Source of the DNA: Verrucomicrobium spinosum
GTDB taxonomy: Bacteria; Verrucomicrobiota; Verrucomicrobiia; JADLBR01; JAIBCM01
Length of the DNA: 32,548 nt
NCBI GenBank assembly: GCA_020718645.1
Contig: DYRQ01000014.1
Span: 1-32,548 of the forward strand
Direction of reading: 5' to 3'
Shown here: one piece after another, positions 8,653-19,409 of the stretch
Numbering within the stretch: position 1 is the first letter of the stretch
Layout of the letters: every line of letters begins with the position of its first letter
Translations under genes and position numbers: made by a program
Notes under the pieces: generated by a model
The model's database searches: none
The model's input: the letters and a program-made list of their open reading frames with translations, nothing else
Told to the model about the DNA's origin: nothing

Positions 8653-10671
8653 ATGGGTTCCATGACAAAAAAACATGCTAGCCTGAGGGTGAAAATCATC
8701 AGCGGCTTTATCTGGGTGTCTGTCGCAATCACCCTGCTTAGCCTGATCAATGCGTGGGGTATCAATAGACTCAAACACCACATAGAAGACATAGGCGGTG
8801 TGCGTGCTCCGGCGGTGGAATCGGTGAGGCAGATTCAGAAAGAGCTGGAGAGTATCCGTGTAGCTCAGCGCACCTTGCTTTCACCCTTGCTCAATCCTGA
8901 GGACAGAGCCCGCCAGTTTACCAATGTCGAGGCTGTCAGGGCGAGGTATCGGACTATCTCCGAAAATTTCAAAAACTATCTCCACGATGATATTGACCGC
9001 GCTGCATGGCAGGAGAGCCAAGCAGCCATTCAAGAATGGGCTCAGGCTAATGACCGCTTTTTCCTGCAAGCCAAAGAACTTGTAGCGATGGATGTCACTA
9101 ACCCGGATGGATTACTCAAGTCTTTGGAAGGTTTTTCTGCCGACCATGCAGATGCTGTTGCCAAAGCCGCCATTCACATCATCGAAAACAAGCATTATGA
9201 AGGGTGTTCTGACCCGACTCAGTGCCGTTTCGGTAAGTGGCTGGCTACTTACAAGACAAGCAACAAGGTGATACAGGCTGTGCTGGCTGGTAGCGTGGAG
9301 CCTCATAATAGTTTTCATGCTGCTGTCAAGGAGATCAAGGAAGCGCTGCAAGTGGGGGATGATGCTAAAGCCAAAATTATTTTTCAGGAAAAAATGAAAC
9401 CTGCAGCCGATAAAACACTCGGTTCGTTTCGAGACACTATCAGTGAGGCCAATAAAGCTCATGTCATATATGCTGAAATGGCTGAATACACGATGAAAGG
9501 CGCCCGTGAGAAGCAACAGGCAGCTTTTGCGGCTTTGGAGAAAGTAGCCCAAGATCAGAGTGCTGACATGAAACAAGAGGCCACCGATGCAAATAGATCC
9601 GGGGAACTGATTGTCATAGCTACTGTGGTTCTGAGCGTGGTGACAGTGGGTGCTGCCATTTTCGTTGGAGTAACGCTCAGTGGAAGTCTCTCGAAGAAGT
9701 TGACAAACATCAGCCAGACCATGGCATCGGCTTCTCTGCAAACAGCGGCTTCTGCAGGTCAAGTAGCCTCCTCCAGCCAAGCTTTGGCCGAGGGCACCAG
9801 TGAGCAGGCGGCTGGACTCGAAGAAACCAGTTCCTCACTCGAGGAAATGGCCAGCATGACCAAGCGGAATTACGAGTTTACAGAGGAGGCGAAAATGGTC
9901 TCCAACCAAACCCGCCAGATGGCCGATCAAGGTGTTCTCGAAATGAACGAGATGGAAGCGGCGATGCAGGCGATTCAGCAATCCAGCAATGACATCTCCA
10001 AGATCTTAAAATCCATAGACGAAATCGCTTTTCAAACCAATATTCTCGCTCTGAACGCTGCCGTCGAGGCCGCTCGTGCAGGCGAGGCCGGCGCTGGATT
10101 TGCTGTTGTGGCCGATGAGGTTCGCACCTTGGCACAAAGAGCCGCTATGGCAGCTCAGGAAACCGCAGCTAAAATCGAGGATGCCACCAAGACGAGCACC
10201 CAAGGCGCAGGTATTTGCACCAAAGTTTCGATCAGCCTCAATAAAATAGTAGAGAACGCACGCAAGCTTGACCACACCATCTCTGAGATCGCCAATGCCT
10301 CCAAAGAGCAAACCCTTGGCATCGAGCAGATCAACGGTGCAGTAGGACAGATGGATAAAGTGGTGCAGTCTATCTCGGCCCAGTCCGAGGAGAGTGCTGC
10401 CGCGGCTGAGGAGCTTAGCGCCCAAGCCCAAGAACTCAAGGTTTCCTCATTCGAATTGCTGCAAGTGATTAATGGGAGTGACGGTCAGATTGGATCGAGT
10501 GGTCGAGGTGGGGATATGCGCAGACCTGCCGTGACCGAGGAGCTGAAACGATCCGCTGCTACTGCTAAGATTCCCCTGCCACCTACCCAAACTCTGTCCC
10601 ACACGAAAACTCACCAAGCCCAATTGCCCGCCCAGACCAAGCCCACGCACGGTCATGATGAATGGGTCTGA
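8653..10671 (+). CDS. methyl-accepting chemotaxis protein with CZB-like motif between two TM helices
   Basis: RBS-like AAGGGAG upstream; TM1 about aa 14-33; [17 protein letters not shown] and PHNSFH; TM2 [25 protein letters not shown]; signalling tip [45 protein letters not shown]. Confidence 0.95.
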   Translation: MGSMTKKHASLRVKIISGFIWVSVAITLLSLINAWGINRLKHHIEDIGGVRAPAVESVRQIQKELESIRVAQRTLLSPLLNPEDRARQFTNVEAVRARYRTISENFKNYLHDDIDRAAWQESQAAIQEWAQANDRFFLQAKELVAMDVTNPDGLLKSLEGFSADHADAVAKAAIHIIENKHYEGCSDPTQCRFGKWLATYKTSNKVIQAVLAGSVEPHNSFHAAVKEIKEALQVGDDAKAKIIFQEKMKPAADKTLGSFRDTISEANKAHVIYAEMAEYTMKGAREKQQAAFAALEKVAQDQSADMKQEATDANRSGELIVIATVVLSVVTVGAAIFVGVTLSGSLSKKLTNISQTMASASLQTAASAGQVASSSQALAEGTSEQAAGLEETSSSLEEMASMTKRNYEFTEEAKMVSNQTRQMADQGVLEMNEMEAAMQAIQQSSNDISKILKSIDEIAFQTNILALNAAVEAARAGEAGAGFAVVADEVRTLAQRAAMAAQETAAKIEDATKTSTQGAGICTKVSISLNKIVENARKLDHTISEIANASKEQTLGIEQINGAVGQMDKVVQSISAQSEESAAAAEELSAQAQELKVSSFELLQVINGSDGQIGSSGRGGDMRRPAVTEELKRSAATAKIPLPPTQTLSHTKTHQAQLPAQTKPTHGHDEWV

Positions 10672-11504
10672 CGGTGCTCGTAGCAGAATCGGCTAGCACT
10701 TGCGTCCTGCACCGGAAACGGGTCAGAACGCAGAAGGCCGAGGCGCTCCGCAATATCTATGAGCGCGAGGGTTTAATCTTTGTCGAGACCACCGCCGAGA
10801 CCTCGGGCTGGACCACTTTTGATATTTACACGCGAGACAGTGTCTCGGCGCAGAAGCTCTGTGCTCAGTTTGGGGGTAGGGTGTTGAGCTGGACTCAGCG
10901 CGATTGGACTCGCAAACAGCGCGAGGCCGAAAAGCCCATGAGGATTGGGAGCCGATTTGTCGTCATCCAGACTGAAGCTCAAGCCAAGCTCAAAGCTTGT
11001 CGTGGTCGAACTCCTCTGATCATCCCACACGCCATGGCATTTGGCACGGGGAGCCATGCTACGACTTGGATGTGTCTCCGGGCGATTTCTGAGCTTCCGG
11101 CAGGAGCCAGATTTCTTGATGTTGGGACAGGTTCAGGCATTTTGGCGATCGCAGCGAGCATTTTAGGCTGGCAGCAAGTGACTGCCATTGACAACGACCC
11201 AGCCTCCATAAAAACAGTCTGCACCAATGCCACGGCTAACGGTGTCGCACTGAAAGCGCGGCTTGGAACATTAGCTAATCTAAAATCCTATCAGCCAGCA
11301 GATTTGGTTGTAGCCAATATTTTGCTCAATCCGCTCATGCAACATGCGCATCAGCTCTTCTCCGTGCTGGCTCCAGGTGGTTGCCTGATCCTCTCAGGCG
11401 TCAAAACTACTAATCAACATGAGTTAATAGAATCATATAAAAATCTAAAATTAATAGACTTGCACAAAAAAGATGGGTGGATCTGTGCTGTCCTACAGCG
11501 CTAG
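10662..11504 (+). CDS. prmA: ribosomal protein L11 methyltransferase-like (PrmA)
   Basis: [44 protein letters not shown]; overlaps the 3' end of the MCP gene by 10 nt. Confidence 0.85.
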   Translation: MGLTVLVAESASTCVLHRKRVRTQKAEALRNIYEREGLIFVETTAETSGWTTFDIYTRDSVSAQKLCAQFGGRVLSWTQRDWTRKQREAEKPMRIGSRFVVIQTEAQAKLKACRGRTPLIIPHAMAFGTGSHATTWMCLRAISELPAGARFLDVGTGSGILAIAASILGWQQVTAIDNDPASIKTVCTNATANGVALKARLGTLANLKSYQPADLVVANILLNPLMQHAHQLFSVLAPGGCLILSGVKTTNQHELIESYKNLKLIDLHKKDGWICAVLQR

Positions 11505-11586
11505 TGTTTTTCCGCCTAGCTCTGTCAGGTAGAAAACACCACTAAAATTGATTTGCGAAAAAAATTAATTAACTTAATGTTCTGCC

Positions 11587-12156
11587 ATGGTCACAACACA
11601 TAACGACAACAGAAAACAAGCCGAAGAATTGGCGGAGATTATTTTGAATCTCCATCGCTCACTCTTGATCAAACTCTCGAGCAAACTCTCGAATGGGAAA
11701 ATATCTATACAACAGTTTACATTGCTCGGTTTCCTCTATCATACCCCCAACCTGACGATGACTCAGCTCGCCAATAAGATGGGGCACACCACTGCTGCCG
11801 CTACCGGTTTGGTGGATCGTCTTCAGGACGCTGGTCTGATCGAACGGACAGGCGAAGCTATGGATCGCCGGAAAAAAATAGTTCGCATTACCAAATCAGG
11901 TCTTTCCGTTTACGAAGGATTGAAAGCAGAGATGGCTGATAATGTCCTGAAAATCTTTACTGCCATCGGTTCTGACGACCAAGCGGCATGGATGCGTATC
12001 TATCGTTACATTCATAAAGAATGTCATACCGTGGATAATGCTGATTTCTACCAAGTGCAGCAAAATAAGCCCACGCTAGTCCACACGGCTCCTGCCGGGT
12101 ATGCCCCTGTGTCTGTTCCTAGCCACGCGGCTTCACCAGAAGCTGCGCTGGCCTGA
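11587..12156 (+). CDS. MarR family transcriptional regulator
   Basis: winged helix: TMTQLANKMGHTTAAATGLVDRLQDAGLIERTGEAMDRRKKIVRITKSG. Confidence 0.9.
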   Translation: MVTTHNDNRKQAEELAEIILNLHRSLLIKLSSKLSNGKISIQQFTLLGFLYHTPNLTMTQLANKMGHTTAAATGLVDRLQDAGLIERTGEAMDRRKKIVRITKSGLSVYEGLKAEMADNVLKIFTAIGSDDQAAWMRIYRYIHKECHTVDNADFYQVQQNKPTLVHTAPAGYAPVSVPSHAASPEAALA

Positions 12157-12201
12157 TTGTTCAGCCGTTTTACTCAACAGCTGACTCATCGTTGAGCGAT
12201 C

Positions 12202-13839
12202 ATGCGTGCTCGGTTTTTATCCTGTTTAGCTTTAGTGGCAGCGCTCGCTGCTGGCTCTGCTGTTCCCGTGGCTCAAGCTGGCTCAGAGGTTCTGTCGGCT
12301 GGTGTCTCTGCTGATAAGCTCCAGCACGCTTCGTCACAGGCAACGCCTCCTGCCAAGACAACCCCAAATAGCGGCTCAGTCGCCGGCAAGCGACAGTTAA
12401 CACTCGAAGATTGTCTTGATCTGGCGCTCCGCAAAAATGCAGACATCCTGCGGGCCAAGTCGGAAATTGAGAGATCCAAGGGGGTCACGATTGAAACCCG
12501 TGCCGCCGCCCTGCCTCGCCTCTCGCTAGAAAGTCAGCTTGGCACAACGGATGAGTATTTGGTCAGCGCTCGGACGACTTCGGGTCGCCCCCCTGCTGAG
12601 AAGTCATCTTCCTCCTCTGCGTCCAGTGCCACGGGCAATACCACTACCACGGCGCAGACTCGAGTGGTGCCGAATACTGACAAGGCTACCAACGAACAGT
12701 GGGACATCAGTGTCAAGGTAACGAAAACCATCTTTGATGCAGGCGGCACACGAGCCTCGATCGCCATGGCCAAACTCGACGAAGAATCTGCTTTCCTCGA
12801 TTTGCAGGAGACGGTGCAGGAAGTTCTTTTGCAGGTGAAACTCACCTTTAACCAAGTGTTGCTCAACCGCTCGCTCATTACTGTGCAGGAGCAGTCGGTG
12901 AAGCTGCTTGCTGAGGAGTTGGAAAATCAGCGCCGTCGCTTTGAAGCTGGCACAGTGACTCGCTTCAATGTGTTGCGTGCCGAAGTTGCGCTGTCGAACC
13001 AGAAGCCCGAGTTGATCCGCGCCAAAAACAACTATCGCCTCGCCATGCAAGACTTGGCCCGCCTCATCGCAGAGGATCTCGGCCCTGGTATTGCGGCGAC
13101 AGATTTGCCTTTCGAGATTACAGGGCTGCTCAGTGGAGATCGCCAAGAACTCGATCTCCAGAAGGGCATTGCCGATGCGACAGGAACCCGTCCCCTCATC
13201 AAGCGCCTCGACAATACTGTGGCTCGGGAACGAAAATCAAAAACCCGTGCCCTCTCTGGTTACTATCCCACTGTCTCCGCCTACGCCACCTACGGTTACG
13301 AACATGAGGGTTACTCCGAGGATTGGGGCAAGACCGATGGCGGCTACACCGCTGGGGTTCAGGGATCATGGAATATTTTTGATGGGCTGGAAACCAAGGG
13401 GCAAGTGGATCAGGCGCATGCTCGCATTATGTCCGCCATGACCCATCTCGAGGATGAAAAACGCAAGGCGGAAATTGATGTTCGCCAAGCTTACTCCAGC
13501 TATCTCGAAGCGCTGGAACTCATGGAATCCCAAGCCAAGACGGTGGAGCAAGCAGAGGAGAGTCTCCGCCTCGCCCAGAGTCGTTTCGATGCTGGAGCCG
13601 GCACGCAGATCGAAGTGCTCGATGCTCAGGTGGCGCTCACCACGGCTCGCAGCACCGAACTGCAATCGCGTCACGATTACCAGAAGGCTCTAGCTGAATT
13701 CCATAGGGCAAGCGGCGGGGATTTTGTTTTCAAGAGAATTGCTGATACCCCCAAAGCACAGCCTGCCCAGATACCCTCTCAGCCAGACTCTCCTGCTACC
13801 AAGAGCCAGTCGCCCCAAGCACCCACGAAGCAGGAGTAA
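12202..13839 (+). CDS. TolC family outer membrane efflux protein
   Basis: signal peptide; LTLEDCLDLALRKNADI; duplicated OEP helical repeats: QRRRFEAGTVTRFNVLRAEVALSNQ and AQSRFDAGAGTQIEVLDAQVALTTAR. Confidence 0.93.
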   Translation: MRARFLSCLALVAALAAGSAVPVAQAGSEVLSAGVSADKLQHASSQATPPAKTTPNSGSVAGKRQLTLEDCLDLALRKNADILRAKSEIERSKGVTIETRAAALPRLSLESQLGTTDEYLVSARTTSGRPPAEKSSSSSASSATGNTTTTAQTRVVPNTDKATNEQWDISVKVTKTIFDAGGTRASIAMAKLDEESAFLDLQETVQEVLLQVKLTFNQVLLNRSLITVQEQSVKLLAEELENQRRRFEAGTVTRFNVLRAEVALSNQKPELIRAKNNYRLAMQDLARLIAEDLGPGIAATDLPFEITGLLSGDRQELDLQKGIADATGTRPLIKRLDNTVARERKSKTRALSGYYPTVSAYATYGYEHEGYSEDWGKTDGGYTAGVQGSWNIFDGLETKGQVDQAHARIMSAMTHLEDEKRKAEIDVRQAYSSYLEALELMESQAKTVEQAEESLRLAQSRFDAGAGTQIEVLDAQVALTTARSTELQSRHDYQKALAEFHRASGGDFVFKRIADTPKAQPAQIPSQPDSPATKSQSPQAPTKQE

Positions 13840-13847
13840 TACAGCAC

Positions 13848-14603
13848 ATGGGCGAAGGTCTTCCGTCAAATTTTGGACTGATCATTGTGCCCACTTATGG
13901 TGAGGCGGCTTCTTTGCCGAGGTTTCTCGATCGTTTAGGCACGGCGGCACCCCCTGCGCATGTTCTGATTGTAGATGATGACTCTGGCGATGGCACACCA
14001 GATATTATCACCTCGCACCCCCAGTATGGTTCTGCCATCCACCTGCTAGCGAGGCCAAGCAAACTCGGTCTTGGCACGGCCTATATCGAAGGATTTCGCT
14101 GGGCTTTAGCTAGGGATTATTCTTGGGTGTGCGAGATGGATGCTGATCTCTCTCATTCACCTGGCGAGCTAGGCAAGCTCCTCTCCCGCCTCAACCAAGG
14201 TGCTGAACTCGTGCTGGGCTCCCGTTATCTGAACGGGGTGCGCGTGTTGAACTGGCCGGTGGAACGCCTTTTAATCAGCCTCTTTGCTGCCGCCTATGTC
14301 CGGGCATGCACAGGCATGCCATTTACCGATCCGACAGGCGGGTTCCGTATCTACCGGAGAGAGCTGTTGGAGCGGCTCAATCTGGATGCTATCCTCTCGA
14401 ACGGTTACGCCTTCCAGATTGAGATGCTGTTTGAGGCATGGAAGTCAGGGACATCAATCGTGGAAGTTCCCATCACCTTCCGCGACCGCGTGAATGGCAC
14501 TTCCAAAATGTCGAGAGCCATTGCTCTGGAAGCTGCTTGGCGCACTGCGAGCCTCTGCCTGAGAAGGTGGGGACGGAGAGAGGTGTTGACGAATAGTGTC
14601 TAG
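13848..14603 (+). CDS. family 2 glycosyltransferase, dolichol/polyprenol-phosphate mannosyltransferase (DPM1-like)
   Basis: IIVPTYGEAASLPRFLDRL, VLIVDDDSGDGT, EMDADLSHSP, DPTGGFRIYRRELLE, EVPITFRDRVNGTSKMS. Confidence 0.9.
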   Translation: MGEGLPSNFGLIIVPTYGEAASLPRFLDRLGTAAPPAHVLIVDDDSGDGTPDIITSHPQYGSAIHLLARPSKLGLGTAYIEGFRWALARDYSWVCEMDADLSHSPGELGKLLSRLNQGAELVLGSRYLNGVRVLNWPVERLLISLFAAAYVRACTGMPFTDPTGGFRIYRRELLERLNLDAILSNGYAFQIEMLFEAWKSGTSIVEVPITFRDRVNGTSKMSRAIALEAAWRTASLCLRRWGRREVLTNSV

Positions 14604-14673
14604 GTCAGGACAGCGCCGTTTGCTAAATTCGGTTGCCGAGAAAACAATGGGACGCGCTCAGTAAGAGGGCGGT

Positions 14674-15411
14674 TCATTTCAGCCCGAGCACATCCTGCAT
14701 GTCGTAGAGACCAGGGCTGGCTGTGATGGCCCAGTGTGCTGCGCGGAGGGCACCTCGCGCGAAGGTTTCGCGGGACGATGCCTTGTGTGTGAGTTCCACG
14801 CGCTCGCCTTGGGCGGCGTAAATCACGGTATGATCGCCCACCACATCGCCGCCGCGCACAGCGTGCATGCCCACTTCCCTCTGGGAACGCTCGCCCACGA
14901 TGCCGTGCCGTCCGTGTTGCACATCGTTGTTGTATTGCAAGTCGCGGACTTCGCACAGGATTTCAGCCAAGCGTTTGGCGGTGCCGCTCGGGGCATCTTT
15001 TTTGAGGTTGTGGTGCATCTCGACCACTTCGAGATCAAAGTCAGATCCGAGGATTTCAGCAGCCTTGCGAGTGAGCCAGAACAGGGTGTTGACCCCGACA
15101 GAATAATTGGGAGCAAACACCGTAGGCACCTTCGAGGCGTGACACCGGATAGCAGCGAGTTCCTCATCGCTGTGGCCTGTGGTGCCGATGACGAGGGCTT
15201 TATCCTGAGCCGCGCAGAGTTCCGCAACCTGTGCAGTGACAGCGTGCGAACTGAAATCAATGACAGCTTGAACGCGAGAGAGACCAGCGACGAGGTCGTC
15301 CCCTTGGTCAAGCGAAGAGACAAGGTCGAAACCCATCTCAGGAGCTAGGCGGCAGAGAGTCTGCCCCATACGCCCCTTGGCGCCGACGATAGCAAGCGCG
15401 GGTGCGCTCAC
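14674..15411 (-). CDS. dapB: 4-hydroxy-tetrahydrodipicolinate reductase
   Basis: AIVGAKGRMGQTL, VIDFSSHAVT, IGTTGHSDEEL, FAPNYSVGVN, EVVEMHHNLKKDAPSGTAKRLAE; GTG start overlapping the dapA stop. Confidence 0.95.
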   Translation of the reverse strand: MSAPALAIVGAKGRMGQTLCRLAPEMGFDLVSSLDQGDDLVAGLSRVQAVIDFSSHAVTAQVAELCAAQDKALVIGTTGHSDEELAAIRCHASKVPTVFAPNYSVGVNTLFWLTRKAAEILGSDFDLEVVEMHHNLKKDAPSGTAKRLAEILCEVRDLQYNNDVQHGRHGIVGERSQREVGMHAVRGGDVVGDHTVIYAAQGERVELTHKASSRETFARGALRAAHWAITASPGLYDMQDVLGLK

Positions 15412-16286
15412 AGCCAGCCCCCATCGTTCAATGTCGCCTCAAGCTTGTCGCGGTTATCCTTGGACATAGGCACCATAGGCAGACGGTATTCTTCCATGAT
15501 CCAGCCGCGCATGGCTAGAGCCGCTTTGACGGGGATTGGATTGGTCTCGATGAAAAGGTCGCGGAAGAGGTGATCCATTTTGGCGTGGAGAGACCAAGCT
15601 GAATCGGCGTTGCCCGTCAGGAAATGGCGAACCATGTCCGACACTTCTTTGGGTAGGAGGTTGGAGGCCACGCTGACCACTCCGACAGCACCGTCGCGCA
15701 TGAAAGGGAGGGTCAGGCCATCGTCACCCGAGAGGATCGTGAACGAGGACGGCACCACGCCGATCAGTTGTTTGACGCGTTCCAAGCGTCCGCCGGCTTC
15801 TTTGATGCAGACGATATTTTCCGGACAATCAGCAGCGAGGCGTGCCACGGTATCAATGGCAATCTCAATGACGCACCTGCCTGGGATGCTGTAGAGGATC
15901 AGAGGCAGGTCAGTGCTTTCGGCGATGGCTTTGAAATGTTGGTAGAGGCCTTCTTGGGTCGGCTTGTTGTAGTAGGGAGCCACTTGCAGGGAGCCGTCAG
16001 CGCCAGCGCGTTCGGCGGCTTGGGTGAGCTGGATAGCCTCGTCCGTGCAGTTGGAGCCAGTTCCTGCGATGACTTGGCAGCGACCGTTGGCCACCTTGAC
16101 GCAAAGCTCGATCACGCGGATATGCTCGTCGTGGCTCAGGGTGGCCGACTCGCCAGTAGTGCCGACTGGCACAATGCCATCCACACCACCTTCGATCTGC
16201 TTTTCTATGAGGAACTCGAGGGCTTCGGTGTCTATGCGCCCGTCGCTGAACGGCGTGACCAATGCTGTGTAAGTGCCTTTGAACAT
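15408..16286 (-). CDS. dapA: 4-hydroxy-tetrahydrodipicolinate synthase
   Basis: GTYTALVTPF, GIVPVGTTGESATLSHDEH, VIAGTGSN, APYYNKPTQEGLYQHFK, IKEAGG, SGDDGLTLPFM. Confidence 0.96.
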   Translation of the reverse strand: MFKGTYTALVTPFSDGRIDTEALEFLIEKQIEGGVDGIVPVGTTGESATLSHDEHIRVIELCVKVANGRCQVIAGTGSNCTDEAIQLTQAAERAGADGSLQVAPYYNKPTQEGLYQHFKAIAESTDLPLILYSIPGRCVIEIAIDTVARLAADCPENIVCIKEAGGRLERVKQLIGVVPSSFTILSGDDGLTLPFMRDGAVGVVSVASNLLPKEVSDMVRHFLTGNADSAWSLHAKMDHLFRDLFIETNPIPVKAALAMRGWIMEEYRLPMVPMSKDNRDKLEATLNDGGWL

Positions 16287-16406
16287 GGCGACATGCTACA
16301 GCATCGGCGGCGTTTGGCAAAGCTAGATTCGAGGTTTTTGGCGAACACAGCCCATCCCGTCGGTATCCCTCCGGGCAGCGATCTCATGAGGAGACGCGGA
16401 GCGGGA

Positions 16407-19385
16407 TTATGACGAGAGCGGAGGAGAGTTCTCGGCTAGAGCAGGCCAGAGTGTAAGTATGGCTTGGCGGGTAGTAGCAAATTCTCGGACAACATCCTCA
16501 GTGATATTTTTAGCGTGCGACAGCTTCCCTTCTTTGGCTGCTTGTTCAAGGGATTTGAGAGCCCCGACCAAGCGAGCGGCACCTACGATAGAGAATCCAC
16601 CTTTGAGCTTGTGGGCTAGGTCAGCTGCTGGCTGGCCCTCTCCCTGTTCGATGTGGCGGATCAAGCTGGCAATTGAGCCTGGTGCTTCTGACAGCAATGG
16701 CTGGCAGAGGGATAGGAGTAAGTCGTGATCCCCTGCGGTCTGGCGGAGTGCAAATTCTTTATCGAACGCGCCAGTGTCATCTTTCGTTGGCTGGGCTGGA
16801 GGTGTAGTGGGCTGCGGGGCAGCAGTCTTAGTTTCAGGGAGCCAAAGGCGGATTTTTTCCACTAGCAGTGTGGGGTCAATAGGTTTGGTGAGGTAGTCGT
16901 CCATGCCCGCGGCCAAGCAATCTTCTTCATCGCCTTTCATGGCATGAGCTGTCAGGGCGATGATACGGGTATTAATTCTGTCCACACCAGCGTGTCCTGT
17001 GCGGATGGCGCGCGTGGCCTCGTGGCCGTCCATCTCCGGCATCTGCACATCCATGAGAATGATGTCGTAGGGTGTGGTGGAGAGTGCTCGGACAGCGTCG
17101 CGTCCGTTGGCGGCCACATCCGCTGTGTAGCCGAACTTTTTCAAGATACCGAGAACGACGGTCTGATTGACGGTATTATCCTCAGCGAGCAGTATTTTGA
17201 TGTTGGCGGCTTCGGGATCTGGCGCTGTGGAGAGTGGAGCGGTGGCTGGGCGGGTGAGTAGGGGCGGCTGGGTAGTGGAGCGATTTTTTACGGCATGGGA
17301 AAGGGCTTGGAAGATGTCTGCCCGGCGGACGGGCTTGGTTAGAAATGCGCTAAAACCAGTCTGCAAAAAGCGTTGAGCATCGGAGAGATGGTCAGCCGAA
17401 GACATCATGATGAGGCGGGTGTTGGCGATTTCTGGATCTGCTAGGATGCGGTGTCCCAGCTCTTCTCCATCCATGCGGGGCATTTGCATATCGAGGATAG
17501 CGATGGGGATGGGTTGTCCTCGTTTTGCTGCCTCTTGGAGTATGCGTAAACCTGATATAGCATCGCTGGCTTCGATAGGGCGGATATCCCAGATGCGGAG
17601 TATGCCGCGTATGATAGCTCGGTTGGTGTCATTATCGTCCACCACCAGCACTTCCATTCCTCGCACACAGCCGAGATCTGTTGTTACGGGGGTTACAGAT
17701 TTACCTTCGGGCAAGGTGATCTCGAACCAAAATTCCGATCCACGCCCCTCTGTGCTTTGGACTCCGATAGAGCCGTCCATGAGGTGGATGAGCTGCTTGC
17801 AAATTGCTAGACCTAGACCGGTGCCACCGTATTTGCGAGTGGTGGAGGCATCGGCTTGGCTGAACTTGGCGAAGAGCAAAGATTGTTTCTCGGCAGAAAT
17901 GCCAATACCCGTATCGAGCACTGAGAAGCGGAGGGAGATACGGCCTGTTTGCGAAGCGAGGACTCGGATTCGCACCACGACTTCGCCTTGGTGGGTGAAT
18001 TTGACAGCATTGCCTACCAAGTTGAAAAGGATCTGGCGGAGGCGGTTTGAGTCGCCGCAGAGGACGGAGGGTATTTCTGGCGGGATGTCGCAGAGCAACT
18101 CAATTTTCTTGGCATGGGCTCGGGGAGCCATGACTGCAGCCAGCTCTTCTACAAGGTAAACCAAGTCGAAATCAGTAAGGTCGAGTTCGAGTTTGCCCGC
18201 CTCGATTTTAGAGAAATCTAAAATGTCATTGATGATGGAGAGCAGGGCTTCTGCGCTGGAATCGGCGGTCTCGGCCAGTCGTCGTTGTTCGGTATTGAGG
18301 GGGGTGTCCATGAGCAAGCCCAGCATCCCCGTGACACCGTTGAGCGGGGTTCTGATTTCATGGCTCATGTTGGCTAGGAATTCACTCTTGGCTTTGCTTG
18401 CGGCCTCGGCTTCGTGCTGGAGCCTGCTCAGGCGGGCATAGACCCAAAAGGCTGCCAGAGCACTCAGCAGGAGTAAAACAGCTCCGGCGATACCGAGGCG
18501 CAAGGTGGTCTTGCGGATGGTGGCCAGCGCTTGTTGTTCATCTGCGGCAGCGATGATGACAGAAGACCAGCTCTCGAAACTGAGGGGGGCGTGGGCGCAG
18601 ACAAAAGAGCTTGTGACGCTGCCAATGCGAGCCGAAAATCTTCCTTCGCTAATTATTTTTTCACGGGCATCAGATTGCAGAGCGGAAATCCAGCTTGGAT
18701 CGAGGACAGCTTCTGTGAGAGTGCGACCGGCGCGGTTGACATCGAGTATGCTGCCGTCTGGTGCTGCCAAGAGGATGGAGAGTTCAGGGCGAGCCACTCC
18801 AGTTTCTCGGAGCAATTCGCGCATAGCAGTGTCAGGTTCGAGGACAGCAGTGATGTGGCATTGCCCAGCACGGCCATGGATTTCAATCTCTCTGCCCCCC
18901 AAGGGAGGCCACGAGGAGGTATTTTGAATGGGGGATATTTGGAGATAGTTTCCCTTGCGGATGCGTATGATACGGCCTTGTTCTGTATCACCTGTGAGGC
19001 GCAATTCCCGAAGGAGGGGGGTATGGAGCAATAGAAACCGTTTCAAGCAGGGCAGAGGTTCTAGAGCAGTCTCGCCAGACGCTAAAATCTGAGCGAAAGG
19101 GATAGTGGATTGGGAGAGGGTGAAGGATTCGCGAAAGCGCTCCAATTCTCGGACAGCGTGTCGGGCATCATTTTTGGCAAGTTCCCGGACTTGCGCCGAC
19201 GCTTGGACAAGCTGGTCTTCATGGATATGATGGATCATCCATGCAGATGAAAATAGAGTTGCGGCGACCCCGACCGCCAGAAGGCAGGCGGGAACTGCAG
19301 AAGATCTCCACACTGGGAGATCTGTCTGAGACTGACTCCCAGACTTGTGCTCGCGCTTTTGTCTCGCTGCTGTGCGGGGTTTCAC
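16407..19385 (-). CDS. membrane hybrid sensor histidine kinase (sensor-HisKA-HATPase-REC-REC-Hpt)
   Basis: two TM segments; [10 protein letters not shown] (His342 codon 18360-18362), [33 protein letters not shown]1 [16 protein letters not shown]2 [13 protein letters not shown]; Hpt DLAHKLKGG. Confidence 0.95.
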   Translation of the reverse strand: MKPRTAARQKREHKSGSQSQTDLPVWRSSAVPACLLAVGVAATLFSSAWMIHHIHEDQLVQASAQVRELAKNDARHAVRELERFRESFTLSQSTIPFAQILASGETALEPLPCLKRFLLLHTPLLRELRLTGDTEQGRIIRIRKGNYLQISPIQNTSSWPPLGGREIEIHGRAGQCHITAVLEPDTAMRELLRETGVARPELSILLAAPDGSILDVNRAGRTLTEAVLDPSWISALQSDAREKIISEGRFSARIGSVTSSFVCAHAPLSFESWSSVIIAAADEQQALATIRKTTLRLGIAGAVLLLLSALAAFWVYARLSRLQHEAEAASKAKSEFLANMSHEIRTPLNGVTGMLGLLMDTPLNTEQRRLAETADSSAEALLSIINDILDFSKIEAGKLELDLTDFDLVYLVEELAAVMAPRAHAKKIELLCDIPPEIPSVLCGDSNRLRQILFNLVGNAVKFTHQGEVVVRIRVLASQTGRISLRFSVLDTGIGISAEKQSLLFAKFSQADASTTRKYGGTGLGLAICKQLIHLMDGSIGVQSTEGRGSEFWFEITLPEGKSVTPVTTDLGCVRGMEVLVVDDNDTNRAIIRGILRIWDIRPIEASDAISGLRILQEAAKRGQPIPIAILDMQMPRMDGEELGHRILADPEIANTRLIMMSSADHLSDAQRFLQTGFSAFLTKPVRRADIFQALSHAVKNRSTTQPPLLTRPATAPLSTAPDPEAANIKILLAEDNTVNQTVVLGILKKFGYTADVAANGRDAVRALSTTPYDIILMDVQMPEMDGHEATRAIRTGHAGVDRINTRIIALTAHAMKGDEEDCLAAGMDDYLTKPIDPTLLVEKIRLWLPETKTAAPQPTTPPAQPTKDDTGAFDKEFALRQTAGDHDLLLSLCQPLLSEAPGSIASLIRHIEQGEGQPAADLAHKLKGGFSIVGAARLVGALKSLEQAAKEGKLSHAKNITEDVVREFATTRQAILTLWPALAENSPPLSS

Positions 19386-19409
19386 GGTGGTGGCTCGAAA
19401 GCCTGAGTT

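Noticed and set aside
11505-11545. Possible terminator GTGTTTT...AAAACAC after prmA
   Set aside because: AT-rich stem with a long internal gap and no U-tract; not convincing
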